Assembly: GCF_000515275.1 (NCBI RefSeq) | Contig: NZ_KI911560.1 | Span: forward strand, 1,798,001 to 1,862,000 | Length of the DNA stretch: 64,000 nucleotides | Direction: 5' to 3' | Source: Methylophilus sp. 5 | GTDB taxonomy: Bacteria; Pseudomonadota; Gammaproteobacteria; Burkholderiales; Methylophilaceae | Part shown: one piece after another, positions 46,711-55,585 of the stretch | Layout of the letters: every line of letters starts with the position of its first letter | How positions within the stretch are numbered: position 1 is the stretch's first letter | Notes under the pieces: model-generated | Told to the model about the DNA's origin: nothing | The model's input: only the letters and a program-made list of their open reading frames with translations | The model's database searches: none | Position numbers and translations under genes: made by a program

Positions 46711-46953
46711 ATGAGTGAGGAAAGTATGTGTAAGAAAATTCTATTGTCCGGTCAGGCCGGTTTCCGGGTGCATTATTGTGAAACGCATCGCACGATAGAG
46801 CTTGAAATTGGTGCCATGAGTTTGCGGCTGGATGAAGATGCACTGGAAGTAATGAGTGATGCGCTGGATGAGTCTGTGAGCAAATTACAGGCATTGCATG
46901 CGACCAAGGGCTCTTTTCAGGCCTTTATGCGGCAGTTGAATATGCCGGATTAA
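46711..46953 (+). CDS. Small Fur-controlled protein 3 (paralogue of the first)
   Basis: An 80-residue protein starting MSEESMCKKILLSGQAG, after AGGGG; a TTG six bases earlier is less likely. The core LSGQAGFRVHYCETHRTIEL with EIGAMSLRLDEDALEVMSD repeats the pattern of protein 1 (L-x-G, V-x-Y, (T/V)-(V/I)-ELE-(V/I)-G, D-x-(F/L)-x-V). A polar C-terminal extension (ATKGSFQAFMRQLNMPD) is added. Function unknown. Confidence 0.78.
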   Translation: MSEESMCKKILLSGQAGFRVHYCETHRTIELEIGAMSLRLDEDALEVMSDALDESVSKLQALHATKGSFQAFMRQLNMPD

Positions 46954-46964
46954 GTGATGCAGGT

Positions 46965-46990
46965 AGGCGGTGGTGCCAATATCACCGCCT
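46965..46990. terminator. Hairpin between convergent genes
   Basis: AGGCGGTG (46965-46972) and CACCGCCT (46983-46990) pair between the end of the small-gene operon and the end of ppk2. A T-run is lacking, so it is a weak bidirectional terminator candidate. Confidence 0.5.
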
Positions 46991-47000
46991 GTTTGCAGCA

Positions 47001-47963
47001 TTAATACTTGGCCGGGACCAGCATTTCTTTAGGCACTGGCTCGCGGATATAGTCGGTGTGATAGACGCGCTTAGGCAACACGACCGGCGCGTGTTCTACT
47101 TCGCCGTATTCAATCTGGCTGAGTAAATGGCTGATGCAGTTTAGGCGCGCTTTCTTTTTGTCTACTGCCTCTATGACCCACCATGGTGCTTCGGGGATAT
47201 GCGTGCGTTCCAGCATGACCTCTTTGGCTTTGGTGTATTGCTCCCACAGGCGGCGGGATTCCAAGTCCATCGGGCTCAGTTTCCATTGCTTGAGCGGGTC
47301 GTGAATACGCGTCATAAAGCGTAAATGCTGCTCATCGTCGGTGATCGAGAACCAATATTTAATCAATATAATGCCGGCACGTACCAGCATCTTTTCAAAC
47401 TCGGGCACCGTACGGAAAAACTCTTCGTACTCTTCATCGTTGCAAAATCCCATGACCTTCTCTACCCCGGCACGGTTATACCAGCTGCGGTCAAACAACA
47501 CCATTTCGCCACCCGCTGGCAGGTGAGAAATATAGCGTTGAAAATACCATTGCGACCGTTCACGCTCACTCGGAGCAGGCAATGCGGCAACACGGCAAAC
47601 GCGCGGATTCAGCCGCTGCGTGACCCGTTTAATCACCCCACCTTTACCGGCGGCATCGCGCCCCTCAAACAGCACGACAACTTTTAATTTTTTACGCACC
47701 ACCCAGTCTTGCAGTTTGACCAGTTCGCCCTGCAGCCTAAACAGTTCTTTAAAGTAAGTTTGACGCTCTGACAGCCTGTCTGATGCGCCATCCGTGATGT
47801 TGCCTGCACCAGTGAACTCCGCCAGAATCTGCTCCATGCGTTCATCGTCCAGCTCCATTTCCAGCTCTTCATCAAAACTATCAAGCATGTCATTATTGAA
47901 TCGTTCATCCATCGACATATGCTCCTCAATGGCGTGGATTTCAGCAGATTTTTCGATTGTCAT
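47001..47963 (-). CDS. ppk2: Polyphosphate kinase 2
   Basis: A 320-residue enzyme transferring phosphate between polyphosphate and nucleotides. The first 80 residues are acidic and disordered (DSFDEELEMELDDERMEQIL). The kinase core has Walker A GRDAAGKGG (101-109), RVAALPAPSERERSQWYFQR as lid region, and FDRSWYNRAGVEKVMGF (157-173). The ATG follows GGAACCGC. The divergent PiT gene and a Pho box upstream place it in phosphate metabolism. The one-domain form usually favours nucleoside diphosphates, but class I to III assignment needs alignment. Confidence 0.94.
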   Translation of the reverse strand: MTIEKSAEIHAIEEHMSMDERFNNDMLDSFDEELEMELDDERMEQILAEFTGAGNITDGASDRLSERQTYFKELFRLQGELVKLQDWVVRKKLKVVVLFEGRDAAGKGGVIKRVTQRLNPRVCRVAALPAPSERERSQWYFQRYISHLPAGGEMVLFDRSWYNRAGVEKVMGFCNDEEYEEFFRTVPEFEKMLVRAGIILIKYWFSITDDEQHLRFMTRIHDPLKQWKLSPMDLESRRLWEQYTKAKEVMLERTHIPEAPWWVIEAVDKKKARLNCISHLLSQIEYGEVEHAPVVLPKRVYHTDYIREPVPKEMLVPAKY

Positions 47964-48009
47964 CGCGGTTCCAATGTGGCTATTCAGACTGATAATTTAG
48001 ATTTTTAGC

Positions 48010-48027
48010 ATGACAGTTTGATGACGG
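48010..48027 (-). promoter_or_regulatory. Pho box upstream of ppk2
   Basis: On the minus strand CCGTCAT, four bases, CTGTCAT: two PhoB half-sites with canonical 11-base spacing, one mismatch from consensus. Ten bases downstream is TAAATT (47999-47994), where the -10 element of a PhoB-activated promoter would lie. It points to ppk2; the divergent PiT gene may share it. Confidence 0.75.
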
Positions 48028-48114
48028 CTGCGCGATTGCTCTTTTTTGTTGTCATCAATATGACATATTTAAAAATAATACTTGAGCTCTTCATAGAAAA
48101 TCTGGAGCAGTTAA

Positions 48115-49743
48115 ATGGATACTTCAGCGGCTAGTCAATCGACGCTGTTACATAGCGCGTCCTCCTCTAAGCCTAATCTCGATAAAAAAGCCGGTGCGCT
48201 CACCATGGCAATTTTTGTGGGCTTATTGCTGCTTGGCTTGGTGTATACCGGCTTTAGCCTGATGCATGACGTTACAGATACCGGCGCGCAAACGACCACC
48301 TGGCTGCCATTTATATTACTTGGTGTGGCATTGGTGATTGCGCTCGCCTTTGAGTTTGTGAACGGTTTTCATGATACGGCGAATGCGGTCGCCACCGTCA
48401 TTTATACCCACTCATTGCCTGCTAACTTCGCGGTGATCTGGTCAGGGACGTTTAACTTTCTGGGTGTGCTAGTGTCTAGCGGCGCAGTGGCTTTTGGCAT
48501 TATTTCTTTGTTGCCGGTGGAGCTAATTTTGCAAGTGGGCTCTGGTGCGGGGTTTGCCATGGTGTTTGCATTGCTCATTGCCGCCATCATGTGGAACTTG
48601 GGCACCTGGCTGCTGGGCCTGCCTGCATCTTCATCGCATACCTTGATTGGCTCGATTATTGGTGTTGGTGTGGCCAATGCGCTGATGCATGGACGTGATG
48701 GCACCAGCGGTGTAGATTGGGCGCAGGCGACCAAAATCGGCTATTCACTATTGCTTTCCCCTTTGATTGGTTTTTTCTGTGCCGCGCTATTACTGCTCGC
48801 GCTCAAAGCATTTGTTAAAAGCAAAGAGCTGTATCAAGAACCCAAAGGCAATAAGCCACCCCCGCTGTGGATTCGTGGTTTGCTGATTTTGACCTGTACT
48901 GGCGTGTCATTTGCGCATGGCTCCAATGATGGCCAAAAAGGCATGGGGTTGATTATGCTGATTCTGGTGGGCACGGTGCCTATGGCGTATGCCTTGAACC
49001 GCGCGATGCCCGCTGACCAAATGACGCAGTTTGTGGCGGTGGCGCAGGTGACGCAGCAATCGCTGGTGCACAACACAAGTTTAACGCTACCTGCCACTAA
49101 CGAAGCGGCCCGCCACGTGCTCACAGACTATGTGCGCACCAAAACCGTCACGCCGCAAGTGGTGCCTGCATTAGCGGCCATGACCGGTAGTATTGGTGAG
49201 CAGGTGAAGTCACATGGCACCTTTGCCGAAGTCCCTGTAGAACAAGTCGGTAACGTGCGTAATGATATGTATCTGGTGTCTGAAGCCATTCGTTTTCTGG
49301 ATAAAGACGACAGTGTTAAATTTGACGGTGATACCAAAGCAAACGTGACCGCCTTTAAAAAAGAAATTGACCGCGCCACCAAATTTATTCCGCTCTGGGT
49401 AAAAGTGGCCGTCGCCATTGCTCTTGGCCTCGGCACCATGGTGGGCTGGAAGCGCATTGTGGTCACAGTAGGTGAAAAAATCGGCAAAACGCACCTGACT
49501 TACGGCCAGGGCGCCTCGGCTGAATTGGTTGCCATGACCATGATAGGCGCAGCGGATATGTACGGTTTACCGGTGTCGACCACCCATGTTTTATCATCAG
49601 GCGTGGCAGGCACGATGGCCGCCAATAAGTCAGGCTTGCAAATGTCGACCATCCGTAACCTGCTGATGGCCTGGGTGCTGACATTGCCGATGGCGATGGT
49701 GCTATCAGGCAGTTTATATTGGCTGTTTACACACCTGTTTTAA
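48115..49743 (+). CDS. PiT-family inorganic phosphate transporter
   Basis: A 542-residue inner-membrane protein with about ten helices. The PiT signature appears twice: EFVNGFHDTANAVATVIYTH and, in the second half, TGVSFAHGSNDGQKGMGLIM, with PVSTTHVLSSG near the end. A hydrophilic loop (about 300-425) separates the halves. PiT proteins import phosphate as a metal complex with H+. It diverges from ppk2, so uptake and polyphosphate metabolism share a regulatory region. Confidence 0.94.
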   Translation: MDTSAASQSTLLHSASSSKPNLDKKAGALTMAIFVGLLLLGLVYTGFSLMHDVTDTGAQTTTWLPFILLGVALVIALAFEFVNGFHDTANAVATVIYTHSLPANFAVIWSGTFNFLGVLVSSGAVAFGIISLLPVELILQVGSGAGFAMVFALLIAAIMWNLGTWLLGLPASSSHTLIGSIIGVGVANALMHGRDGTSGVDWAQATKIGYSLLLSPLIGFFCAALLLLALKAFVKSKELYQEPKGNKPPPLWIRGLLILTCTGVSFAHGSNDGQKGMGLIMLILVGTVPMAYALNRAMPADQMTQFVAVAQVTQQSLVHNTSLTLPATNEAARHVLTDYVRTKTVTPQVVPALAAMTGSIGEQVKSHGTFAEVPVEQVGNVRNDMYLVSEAIRFLDKDDSVKFDGDTKANVTAFKKEIDRATKFIPLWVKVAVAIALGLGTMVGWKRIVVTVGEKIGKTHLTYGQGASAELVAMTMIGAADMYGLPVSTTHVLSSGVAGTMAANKSGLQMSTIRNLLMAWVLTLPMAMVLSGSLYWLFTHLF

Positions 49744-49776
49744 CTTGATCTGTTTTTAACTGGGACACGACCCGAT

Positions 49777-49811
49777 GACAAAAGAAACGCACAAGCGCAG
49801 TTTCTTTTGTC
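49777..49811. repeat. Perfect 12-bp inverted repeat after the PiT gene
   Basis: GACAAAAGAAAC (49777-49788) and GTTTCTTTTGTC (49800-49811) pair around GCACAAGCGCA. It may terminate the PiT transcript, although it lacks a terminal T-run. Confidence 0.6.
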
Positions 49812-49891
49812 TAGGCTGGTTTAATGGTGATCGTTATTGACGGCTGGTTGGGTGAGTAATCACTCATCAGCGTGAGCGACTCGAGGCATCG

Positions 49892-50329
49892 CTAGTCAGG
49901 AATTTTAGCCGTCACATTTTTGGTCAGCGTATTCAGCGTTTGATTCAGGGTGTCAAAGGCCGTGTTGTTAAGCCCGGTATCACAGGCAACGCGTTTTTGT
50001 ACATCAGACAGTTTGCTGCGCAACGCTTGGCCTTCTTCAGTCAGGCTCACAATCACTACACGCTCATCATCTTTTTGACGTGTGCGTTTGGTCAGCTTTT
50101 TAACTTCCAGGCGTTTCACCACTGGCGTAATCGTGGCTGGCTCCAGCATTAGTTTTTCGGCGATTTGTTTGATCGACAATTGCTTGTATTGCCAGAGTGC
50201 GACCAAGACCAGATATTGCGGATAGGTCAGATTTAATTTGTCCAGATCAGGCTTGTAAGAGCGCAACAACGCATGCGTTGCCGAGTAGAGCGAAAAGCAC
50301 AATTGGTTTTCAAGGTATAAGTTAGGCAT
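49892..50329 (-). CDS. MarR-family regulator, OhrR-like
   Basis: A 145-residue protein. ENQLCFSLYSATHALLRSYK places a Cys at residue 11, matching the reactive Cys of the peroxide sensor OhrR, and LTYPQYLVLVALWQY follows as in that family. The winged helix is SIKQIAEKLMLEPATITPVV with KDDERVVIVSLTEEG as the wing. OhrR represses ohr until organic peroxides oxidise the Cys. No separate ohr gene is adjacent, so the target is unknown. Confidence 0.88.
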   Translation of the reverse strand: MPNLYLENQLCFSLYSATHALLRSYKPDLDKLNLTYPQYLVLVALWQYKQLSIKQIAEKLMLEPATITPVVKRLEVKKLTKRTRQKDDERVVIVSLTEEGQALRSKLSDVQKRVACDTGLNNTAFDTLNQTLNTLTKNVTAKIPD

Positions 50330-50632
50330 GAGCGTAAAAAATTATATTGTCATTAATATGAATCACAGGGCATTACAGCATCAATCGGGGTGGGTGTCTA
50401 TAGCTGTTTTGTAGGAGAAACACTGGTTTTGTATAAGATATGAGACATAACATATGATATCGGGCTGTTTAAGGGTGATTTGACCGGTCAGCCTGCCTCC
50501 GGCGTCAATGTTTGCTCCTAAGTTTTTGCCTAAAATGTGCCTGCGTGAGTGGCGGCGGTGAATAGATAAAAGTGCGCTAAAATGGTCAGGTTTTCCCGCC
50601 AATTTGATGTGCAGTAGAAAGCCTTTTGCGTG
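50330..50632. other. Intergenic region between the MarR and nuclease genes
   Basis: Divergent promoters must lie in this 303-base region. TATAAT occurs on the minus strand near the MarR start. I find no clear operator, RNA or repeat. A 73-codon minus frame (50381-50602) is not convincing. Confidence 0.4.
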
Positions 50633-52024
50633 ATGTTGCCTTCCGTTACTTTTCTTGACCTCGAAACCACCGGGGCAACGCCTTTACGAGACCGTATTAC
50701 CGAAATTGCGCTGGTGCGCTTCGATAACGGTGTAGAGACGGTGCGTTGGCAAACGCTGGTCAATCCTCAGCAACCGATTCCGCCTTTTATTCAATCGCTC
50801 ACCGGCATTAACAATGCCATGGTGGCTGATGCGCCTTTATTTGCTGAGGTGGCCGATAAACTGCTGGCCTTACTGGAAGGCTCGGTGCTCGCCGCACACA
50901 ATGTGCGCTTCGACCATGGTTTTTTAAAGTCTGAATTTAAGCGCCTCAATATTACTTTGCGCCAAAAAGTATTGTGTACGGTCAAGTTGTCGCGCCTGTT
51001 ATACCCGCAACATTTTAGCCACGGCATTGACGCGATTATCGCGCGTCACCAGATCACTGGTCTGGCACGTCACCGCGCCATGGGTGATGTGGAGGCGATT
51101 TTAGTGATGCTGGGTGATGCCAAACGTGACTTGGGCGAAGCGGTGGTACAGGCTGCGGCGTTAAAGCTAATGGCCGCACCTACCTTGCCGCCGCATATTG
51201 ATGCCAGCCTGGTGGGTGAGCTGCCAGAGGCACCAGGCGTTTACCTGTTTTATGGCGAAAATGCGTTGCCGCTATATGTCGGTAAAAGCATCAATCTGCG
51301 CGCACGCGTGCTCTCGCATTTTAGTCGTGACCATGCGTCGAGCAAAGAAATGCGCATGACGCAGGAAATGAAACGCTTTGAATGGATGCCGGCTGCGGGG
51401 GAGTTTAGTGCCTTGTTGCTGGAGTCGCGCCTGGTTAAAGAGCTGCAACCTATTTATAACCGTCAGTTGCGCCGTGAGCGTTCATTATGTAGCTGGCAAA
51501 TTGAGCCTGAGGCGCAGCCCCTGCTTAAGCTGGTGCATGAAGATGACATTGACCCTAGCCAAATGGCGCAGTTGTTTGGCACCTTTAGAAGCAAACGGCA
51601 GGCGGTTGAAACCTTGCGCAAAATCGCTGACCTGAGCCACTTGTGCGTCAAAGTGCTGGGGCTGGAAGCCGATCGCGACGGGCCATGTTTTGCTTATCAA
51701 CTCAAACGTTGCAAAGGCGTGTGTTGCGGGCAAGAGTCGGCCGAAATGCATGCCCTGCGTGTGCAGCAAGCCTTGATGGCACATAAACTCAAAGCCTGGC
51801 CATACCGCGGCAAAATAGGCATAGAAGAATACAACCTGGAACATGACCTGCGCCAGATTCACGTGTTTGAGCACTGGGTGTATTTAGGCGTGGCGGTGGA
51901 TGATGACAGCTTGCAGGCGTTGCGAGCACAAAAAACAGCCCTTAAATTTGACCTCGATAGCTACAAGTTACTGTTGAAAATGCTGGCACACAAAAAGACC
52001 CGTGTACTGGATCTGGCTGGTTAG
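50633..52024 (+). CDS. DnaQ-type exonuclease fused to GIY-YIG (UvrC/Cho-like) nuclease
   Basis: A 463-residue protein. The first 170 residues are a DEDDh exonuclease like the epsilon subunit: FLDLETTGATPLRDRITEIA, AHNVRFDHGFLKSEF and RHRAMGDVEAI. From about 200 follows a GIY-YIG domain: EAPGVYLFYGENALPLYVGK and NLRARVLSHF, with the Glu in LLLESRLVKELQP. Cys residues occur in FAYQLKRCKGVCCG. Fusions of this type resemble Cho, the UvrC-like repair incision enzyme. I expect a role in DNA repair. ATG at 50633; a GTG directly before it is possible. Confidence 0.92.
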   Translation: MLPSVTFLDLETTGATPLRDRITEIALVRFDNGVETVRWQTLVNPQQPIPPFIQSLTGINNAMVADAPLFAEVADKLLALLEGSVLAAHNVRFDHGFLKSEFKRLNITLRQKVLCTVKLSRLLYPQHFSHGIDAIIARHQITGLARHRAMGDVEAILVMLGDAKRDLGEAVVQAAALKLMAAPTLPPHIDASLVGELPEAPGVYLFYGENALPLYVGKSINLRARVLSHFSRDHASSKEMRMTQEMKRFEWMPAAGEFSALLLESRLVKELQPIYNRQLRRERSLCSWQIEPEAQPLLKLVHEDDIDPSQMAQLFGTFRSKRQAVETLRKIADLSHLCVKVLGLEADRDGPCFAYQLKRCKGVCCGQESAEMHALRVQQALMAHKLKAWPYRGKIGIEEYNLEHDLRQIHVFEHWVYLGVAVDDDSLQALRAQKTALKFDLDSYKLLLKMLAHKKTRVLDLAG

Positions 52025-52066
52025 GAAAGTTATTACCAGCCGCGTACACGGGTAAGGGGTAGGGTG

Positions 52067-53476
52067 TCAGGGCAGGTAGAAGGTGCTGTTGGTTGACACT
52101 TTCTCTCCATTGGAAAGTGCGGTGACCTCGATCTGAATGCGATGGCTGCCTTGCAGGTCACTCGCCGGGAGTGACAGGCTCAAAGGCACCAATACTTCTT
52201 CGGTAGGGGCTGCCGTGAGTATCTGCTCACTTTCCACGCGCAAGCCGTCTATGCCGCTGGCACGCACCTGGTAGCGCTGATTGTGCTCGGTGGCATTGGT
52301 GAGGTGCAGTTGGTAAGGGTTTTCAATGCCATGGCCGGTTTCGCGGTACATAATGTTGCGGTCACGCATGATGTCGACCTTGAAATCAGGCTTATGCAAT
52401 AGGCCGTAGCCTAACCACCCCATCATCAATACAAACAACCCGCTATAGATTAATACGCGTGGCCGCAACAAGTGCTGGCTGAGCTTGTGCTGGCCGCTAA
52501 GGCCTGCTGCAGAAAAACGGATCAGGTCGCGCGGATAGTGCATTTTGTCCATCACGTCATTACAGGCGTCTATGCACAAGCCGCAACTGATACATTCATA
52601 TTGCAAGCCATTGCGAATATCAATCCCTACCGGGCAAACCTGTACGCAGATGTTGCAATCAATACATGCGCCCAGGCCTTGCGATTGGTAGTCTTGCCCT
52701 TTGCTGCGGCTGCCACGCGGCTCACCACGTGCGCTGTCATAGGCCACAATCAACGTGTGGTTGTCAAACATTGCACTTTGAAAGCGCGCATAGGGGCACA
52801 TGTGTTTGCAAACCTGCTCGCGCAGAAAGCCGGCGTTGCCATAAGTGGCCAGGCCGTAAAAGCCGAGCCAAAAGCATGACCAGCCGCCCATTTGCCACTG
52901 TTGCATCTCACTAAACAACTCGCGTATAGGCGTGAAATAACCGACAAAGGTAAAGCCTGTGAGCAGTGAAAAAGCCAGCCAGGCGGAGTGCTTGCTCACT
53001 TTTATGCCGGTTTTGCGTGCGCCCCAGGGTTGGCTATCGAGTTTTTGCCTGGCCATGCGGTCACCTTCTATACGGCGCTCCATCCACAAAAAAATCTCGG
53101 TATACACCGATTGCGGGCAAGAGAAACCACACCAGAGGCGGCCAGCCACAGCGGTAAATAAAAACAGACCCAAGGCGCAAATAATCAGCAATAAAGCCAG
53201 GTAAAACAAATCTTGCGGAAATATCACCAGGCTAAATAGATAAAAACGGTGTGCATCAATATCGAGTAATAGCGCCTGGCGCCCGCCATATTGCAGCCAG
53301 GGCATGCCGTAAAACACCAATTGGGTCAGCCAGATCATGAGCCAGCGCCAGTTTTTAAAGTAGCCGCTCACAGAGCGCGGGTAGACCTTGGGCGTTTTTT
53401 GATAAAGCGAGATGGTTTGCTCGCCGACGGGGGCTGCCACAATTGGAATCACCTGTTTACTGCGTGAAGAGGTCAT
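52067..53476 (-). CDS. ccoG: Cytochrome c oxidase accessory protein CcoG (RdxA/FixG)
   Basis: A 469-residue protein from MTSSRSKQVIPIVAAP; a TTG at 53488 would add four residues. Membrane helices surround WCGFSCPQSVYTEIFLWMER, then two [4Fe-4S] motifs: CIDCNICVQVCP and CISCGLCIDACN. A C-terminal immunoglobulin-like FixG domain ends the protein. CcoG reduces copper during assembly of cbb3 oxidase. The ccoNOQP genes are not in the window, which is unusual but not unknown. Confidence 0.95.
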   Translation of the reverse strand: MTSSRSKQVIPIVAAPVGEQTISLYQKTPKVYPRSVSGYFKNWRWLMIWLTQLVFYGMPWLQYGGRQALLLDIDAHRFYLFSLVIFPQDLFYLALLLIICALGLFLFTAVAGRLWCGFSCPQSVYTEIFLWMERRIEGDRMARQKLDSQPWGARKTGIKVSKHSAWLAFSLLTGFTFVGYFTPIRELFSEMQQWQMGGWSCFWLGFYGLATYGNAGFLREQVCKHMCPYARFQSAMFDNHTLIVAYDSARGEPRGSRSKGQDYQSQGLGACIDCNICVQVCPVGIDIRNGLQYECISCGLCIDACNDVMDKMHYPRDLIRFSAAGLSGQHKLSQHLLRPRVLIYSGLFVLMMGWLGYGLLHKPDFKVDIMRDRNIMYRETGHGIENPYQLHLTNATEHNQRYQVRASGIDGLRVESEQILTAAPTEEVLVPLSLSLPASDLQGSHRIQIEVTALSNGEKVSTNSTFYLP

Positions 53477-53562
53477 AAACGCGCTCAATATAAATAAGAC
53501 GAGCGCAGTGTAAAAGAGGTGGCTAATTTAAAACAGATTCAGTTTGTGATTAAAAAACCATA

Positions 53563-55017
53563 TCAGATGGGTGGCTGAGTGCTTGATTTCATTAGGCGCC
53601 CCAAACGCTCAATCGCCTGCAGATGCACCGTGTTAATGGCGTGGCCGTAGTTGAGCCTGATATAGCCCGCGTATTGCTGCTGTGACGAAAACATATGGCC
53701 GGGCGCCAGACTGATATTTTGGGCAATCGCCTGTTGAAACAGGTGCAAACTATCTTGTTGTGCAGGCAGTTGCAGCCATAAAAAATAGCCGCCTTGCGGT
53801 AAGGTAAAGCGCACTTGTGGCGGCAGGTGCTGGTGAATGGCTTGTGAGAATTGCAGTTGCTGCAACATGAGTTGGTGCCGCAACTGGCGCAAGTGTTTGT
53901 CGTAGCCGCCTTTTGCCAGGTAGCTCGCCAGCGCCAGTTGGGCTGGAATAGAGGTCGCCAAGGTGGTGGAGATTTTTAAACGGGTAATTTTTTCGGTAAA
54001 ACGTCCGGCAGAGACCCAGCCTACCCGGTAACCCGGTGCCAGTGCTTTTGAAAACGAACTGCAATGCATGACCCAGCCATCATCATCCCAGGTGTTGGCA
54101 GGCAATGGCCGCTGCTGGCCAAAGTACAATTCGCGATAGACATCATCTTCTATCATCGGCAATTGGTAGCGCGTGATGAGCGCAACCAACGCCTGCTTTT
54201 TTTCTGCGGGCATCAGGCTGCCAGTGGGGTTTTGAAAGTTGGTCATCAGCCAGCACGCTTTGGGCTGGTGCTGAATAATCGCACGCTCCAACGCCGCTAA
54301 ATCTATGCCTTGTTCCGGGTGGCTAGGGACTTCAATCGCACGCAACCCCATGCGCTCTATCGCTTGCAGGGCGGCGTAAAAACTGGGCGACTCGATAATC
54401 ACGCTGTCGCCAGGCTGGGTGACAGCGGCCAGGCACAGATTAAGTGCCTCCAGCGCGCCATTGGTAATCACAATGTCATTCGGGTCGGTTTGCTTGCCAT
54501 CCAACTGGTAACGCAAGGCAATTTGCCGCCTGAGGGCGAGATCGCCCTGGCCAATGTCACTCACTGTTTCTTGTGGTTGCATGCGGCGCACGGCGCTGGC
54601 CATATGGTCTGCCAGTTTTGACAGCGGAAACAACAGCGGGCTGGGAAAAGCCGAGCCGAATGGGATCTGTTGCGGGTCTTTAATGCGTTCAAGTAAATTG
54701 AACACCAGGTCACTGACTTGCAGCGTGGTCGGCGTGCCGTCATCGCTTGCCGCATGTGGCAGCAGGCGCTCGCTACGCAAGGGGCCGGCAACGTAGTAGC
54801 CCGAGCGTGGGCGCGTTACAATCAGGCCGCGCGCTTCGAGCAGGTAATAAGCCTGAAACACGGTAGACGCGTTCACCTGCTTGCTGGATTGTATCTGGCG
54901 GATAGAGGGCAGCTTGTCGCCGCGCTTGAGCAGGCCTTGCTGGATGGCGCTGGCGATTTCTTCGGCGATGATTTCGTATTTCTTCACAAGTAGCCCCGCT
55001 GTCATTAAATGCGTCAT
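53563..55017 (-). CDS. MocR-type regulator (GntR helix-turn-helix plus aminotransferase domain)
   Basis: A 484-residue protein. Residues 1-80 are a GntR winged helix (IAEEIASAIQQGLLKRGDKL, SSKQVNASTVFQAYYLLEARG). From about 110 it is a fold-type I aminotransferase with NGALEALNLCLAAV, FQNPTGSLMP and HCSSFSKALAPGYRVGW, with the Lys that binds PLP. MocR proteins are transcription factors often for PLP, GABA or taurine metabolism; the neighbours give no target. Confidence 0.93.
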   Translation of the reverse strand: MTHLMTAGLLVKKYEIIAEEIASAIQQGLLKRGDKLPSIRQIQSSKQVNASTVFQAYYLLEARGLIVTRPRSGYYVAGPLRSERLLPHAASDDGTPTTLQVSDLVFNLLERIKDPQQIPFGSAFPSPLLFPLSKLADHMASAVRRMQPQETVSDIGQGDLALRRQIALRYQLDGKQTDPNDIVITNGALEALNLCLAAVTQPGDSVIIESPSFYAALQAIERMGLRAIEVPSHPEQGIDLAALERAIIQHQPKACWLMTNFQNPTGSLMPAEKKQALVALITRYQLPMIEDDVYRELYFGQQRPLPANTWDDDGWVMHCSSFSKALAPGYRVGWVSAGRFTEKITRLKISTTLATSIPAQLALASYLAKGGYDKHLRQLRHQLMLQQLQFSQAIHQHLPPQVRFTLPQGGYFLWLQLPAQQDSLHLFQQAIAQNISLAPGHMFSSQQQYAGYIRLNYGHAINTVHLQAIERLGRLMKSSTQPPI

Positions 55018-55105
55018 CTGATATGGTTAATTTAATCTAAACTGAAGCTGTTATGCAATGCTTGTCGGCGATAAGCTGTACTCTTTTATACAATAGAGAG
55101 TGGTC

Positions 55106-55450
55106 ATGCTTGTGTCTGACATGCTGACGTCCGCGGTGAACAGCGTGACGCAACACAATAAAAAACAGTATGCGCTGAGTCTGCCAGACGGGCAGACCCT
55201 GGAGCTGACGGTGGCTGATATGTTTAATGTGCAGTTGTTGCAGCAGGGTATTTTGCTGGCATGCGTGCATTTTCAGCCCCTGAGTTCGCTTAATAATATT
55301 GAAATGCAACCGCTTTACCGGGTGGCGTCGTTACGCACGGCAGCAGGTGACGATGCCCAGCTTTCTCCTGAGTTGCTGGCGTGTGTGTTTGCTGTTTATC
55401 GGTATTACACCAATGGCAGTATCCGGCCTTGGCGACAAGCTGTAAAATAG
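55106..55450 (+). CDS. Small unknown protein
   Basis: A 114-residue soluble protein starting MLVSDMLTSAVNSVTQHNKK, after GAGAGTGGTC; a GTG six bases earlier is possible. Its middle QYALSLPDGQTLELTVADMF resembles a small beta domain, and the end is basic (NGSIRPWRQAVK). No membrane segment, no signal peptide, no known family. It is divergent from the MocR gene and lies 135 bases before rplU. Confidence 0.6.
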   Translation: MLVSDMLTSAVNSVTQHNKKQYALSLPDGQTLELTVADMFNVQLLQQGILLACVHFQPLSSLNNIEMQPLYRVASLRTAAGDDAQLSPELLACVFAVYRYYTNGSIRPWRQAVK

Positions 55451-55520
55451 CCCACTGGGCAGTAAAGTGAGCCGCGCGTCGGGTCGGCACAATCACTGTT
55501 AAAAACAGGTACAAATATAT

Positions 55521-55548
55521 TTGCATTCTTGAATAAATTGCGTATAAT
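55521..55548 (+). promoter_or_regulatory. rplU promoter
   Basis: TTGCAT (55521-55526), 16 bases and TATAAT (55543-55548), 37 bases before the rplU start codon. Confidence 0.75.
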
Positions 55549-55585
55549 TGCCGGTTCTTTAAAAGGCGATTTTTTAAGGCATTAT

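Noticed and set aside
48049..48070. Second Pho box in front of the PiT gene
   Set aside because: GTCATCAATATGACA is a short palindrome and not two direct half-sites.
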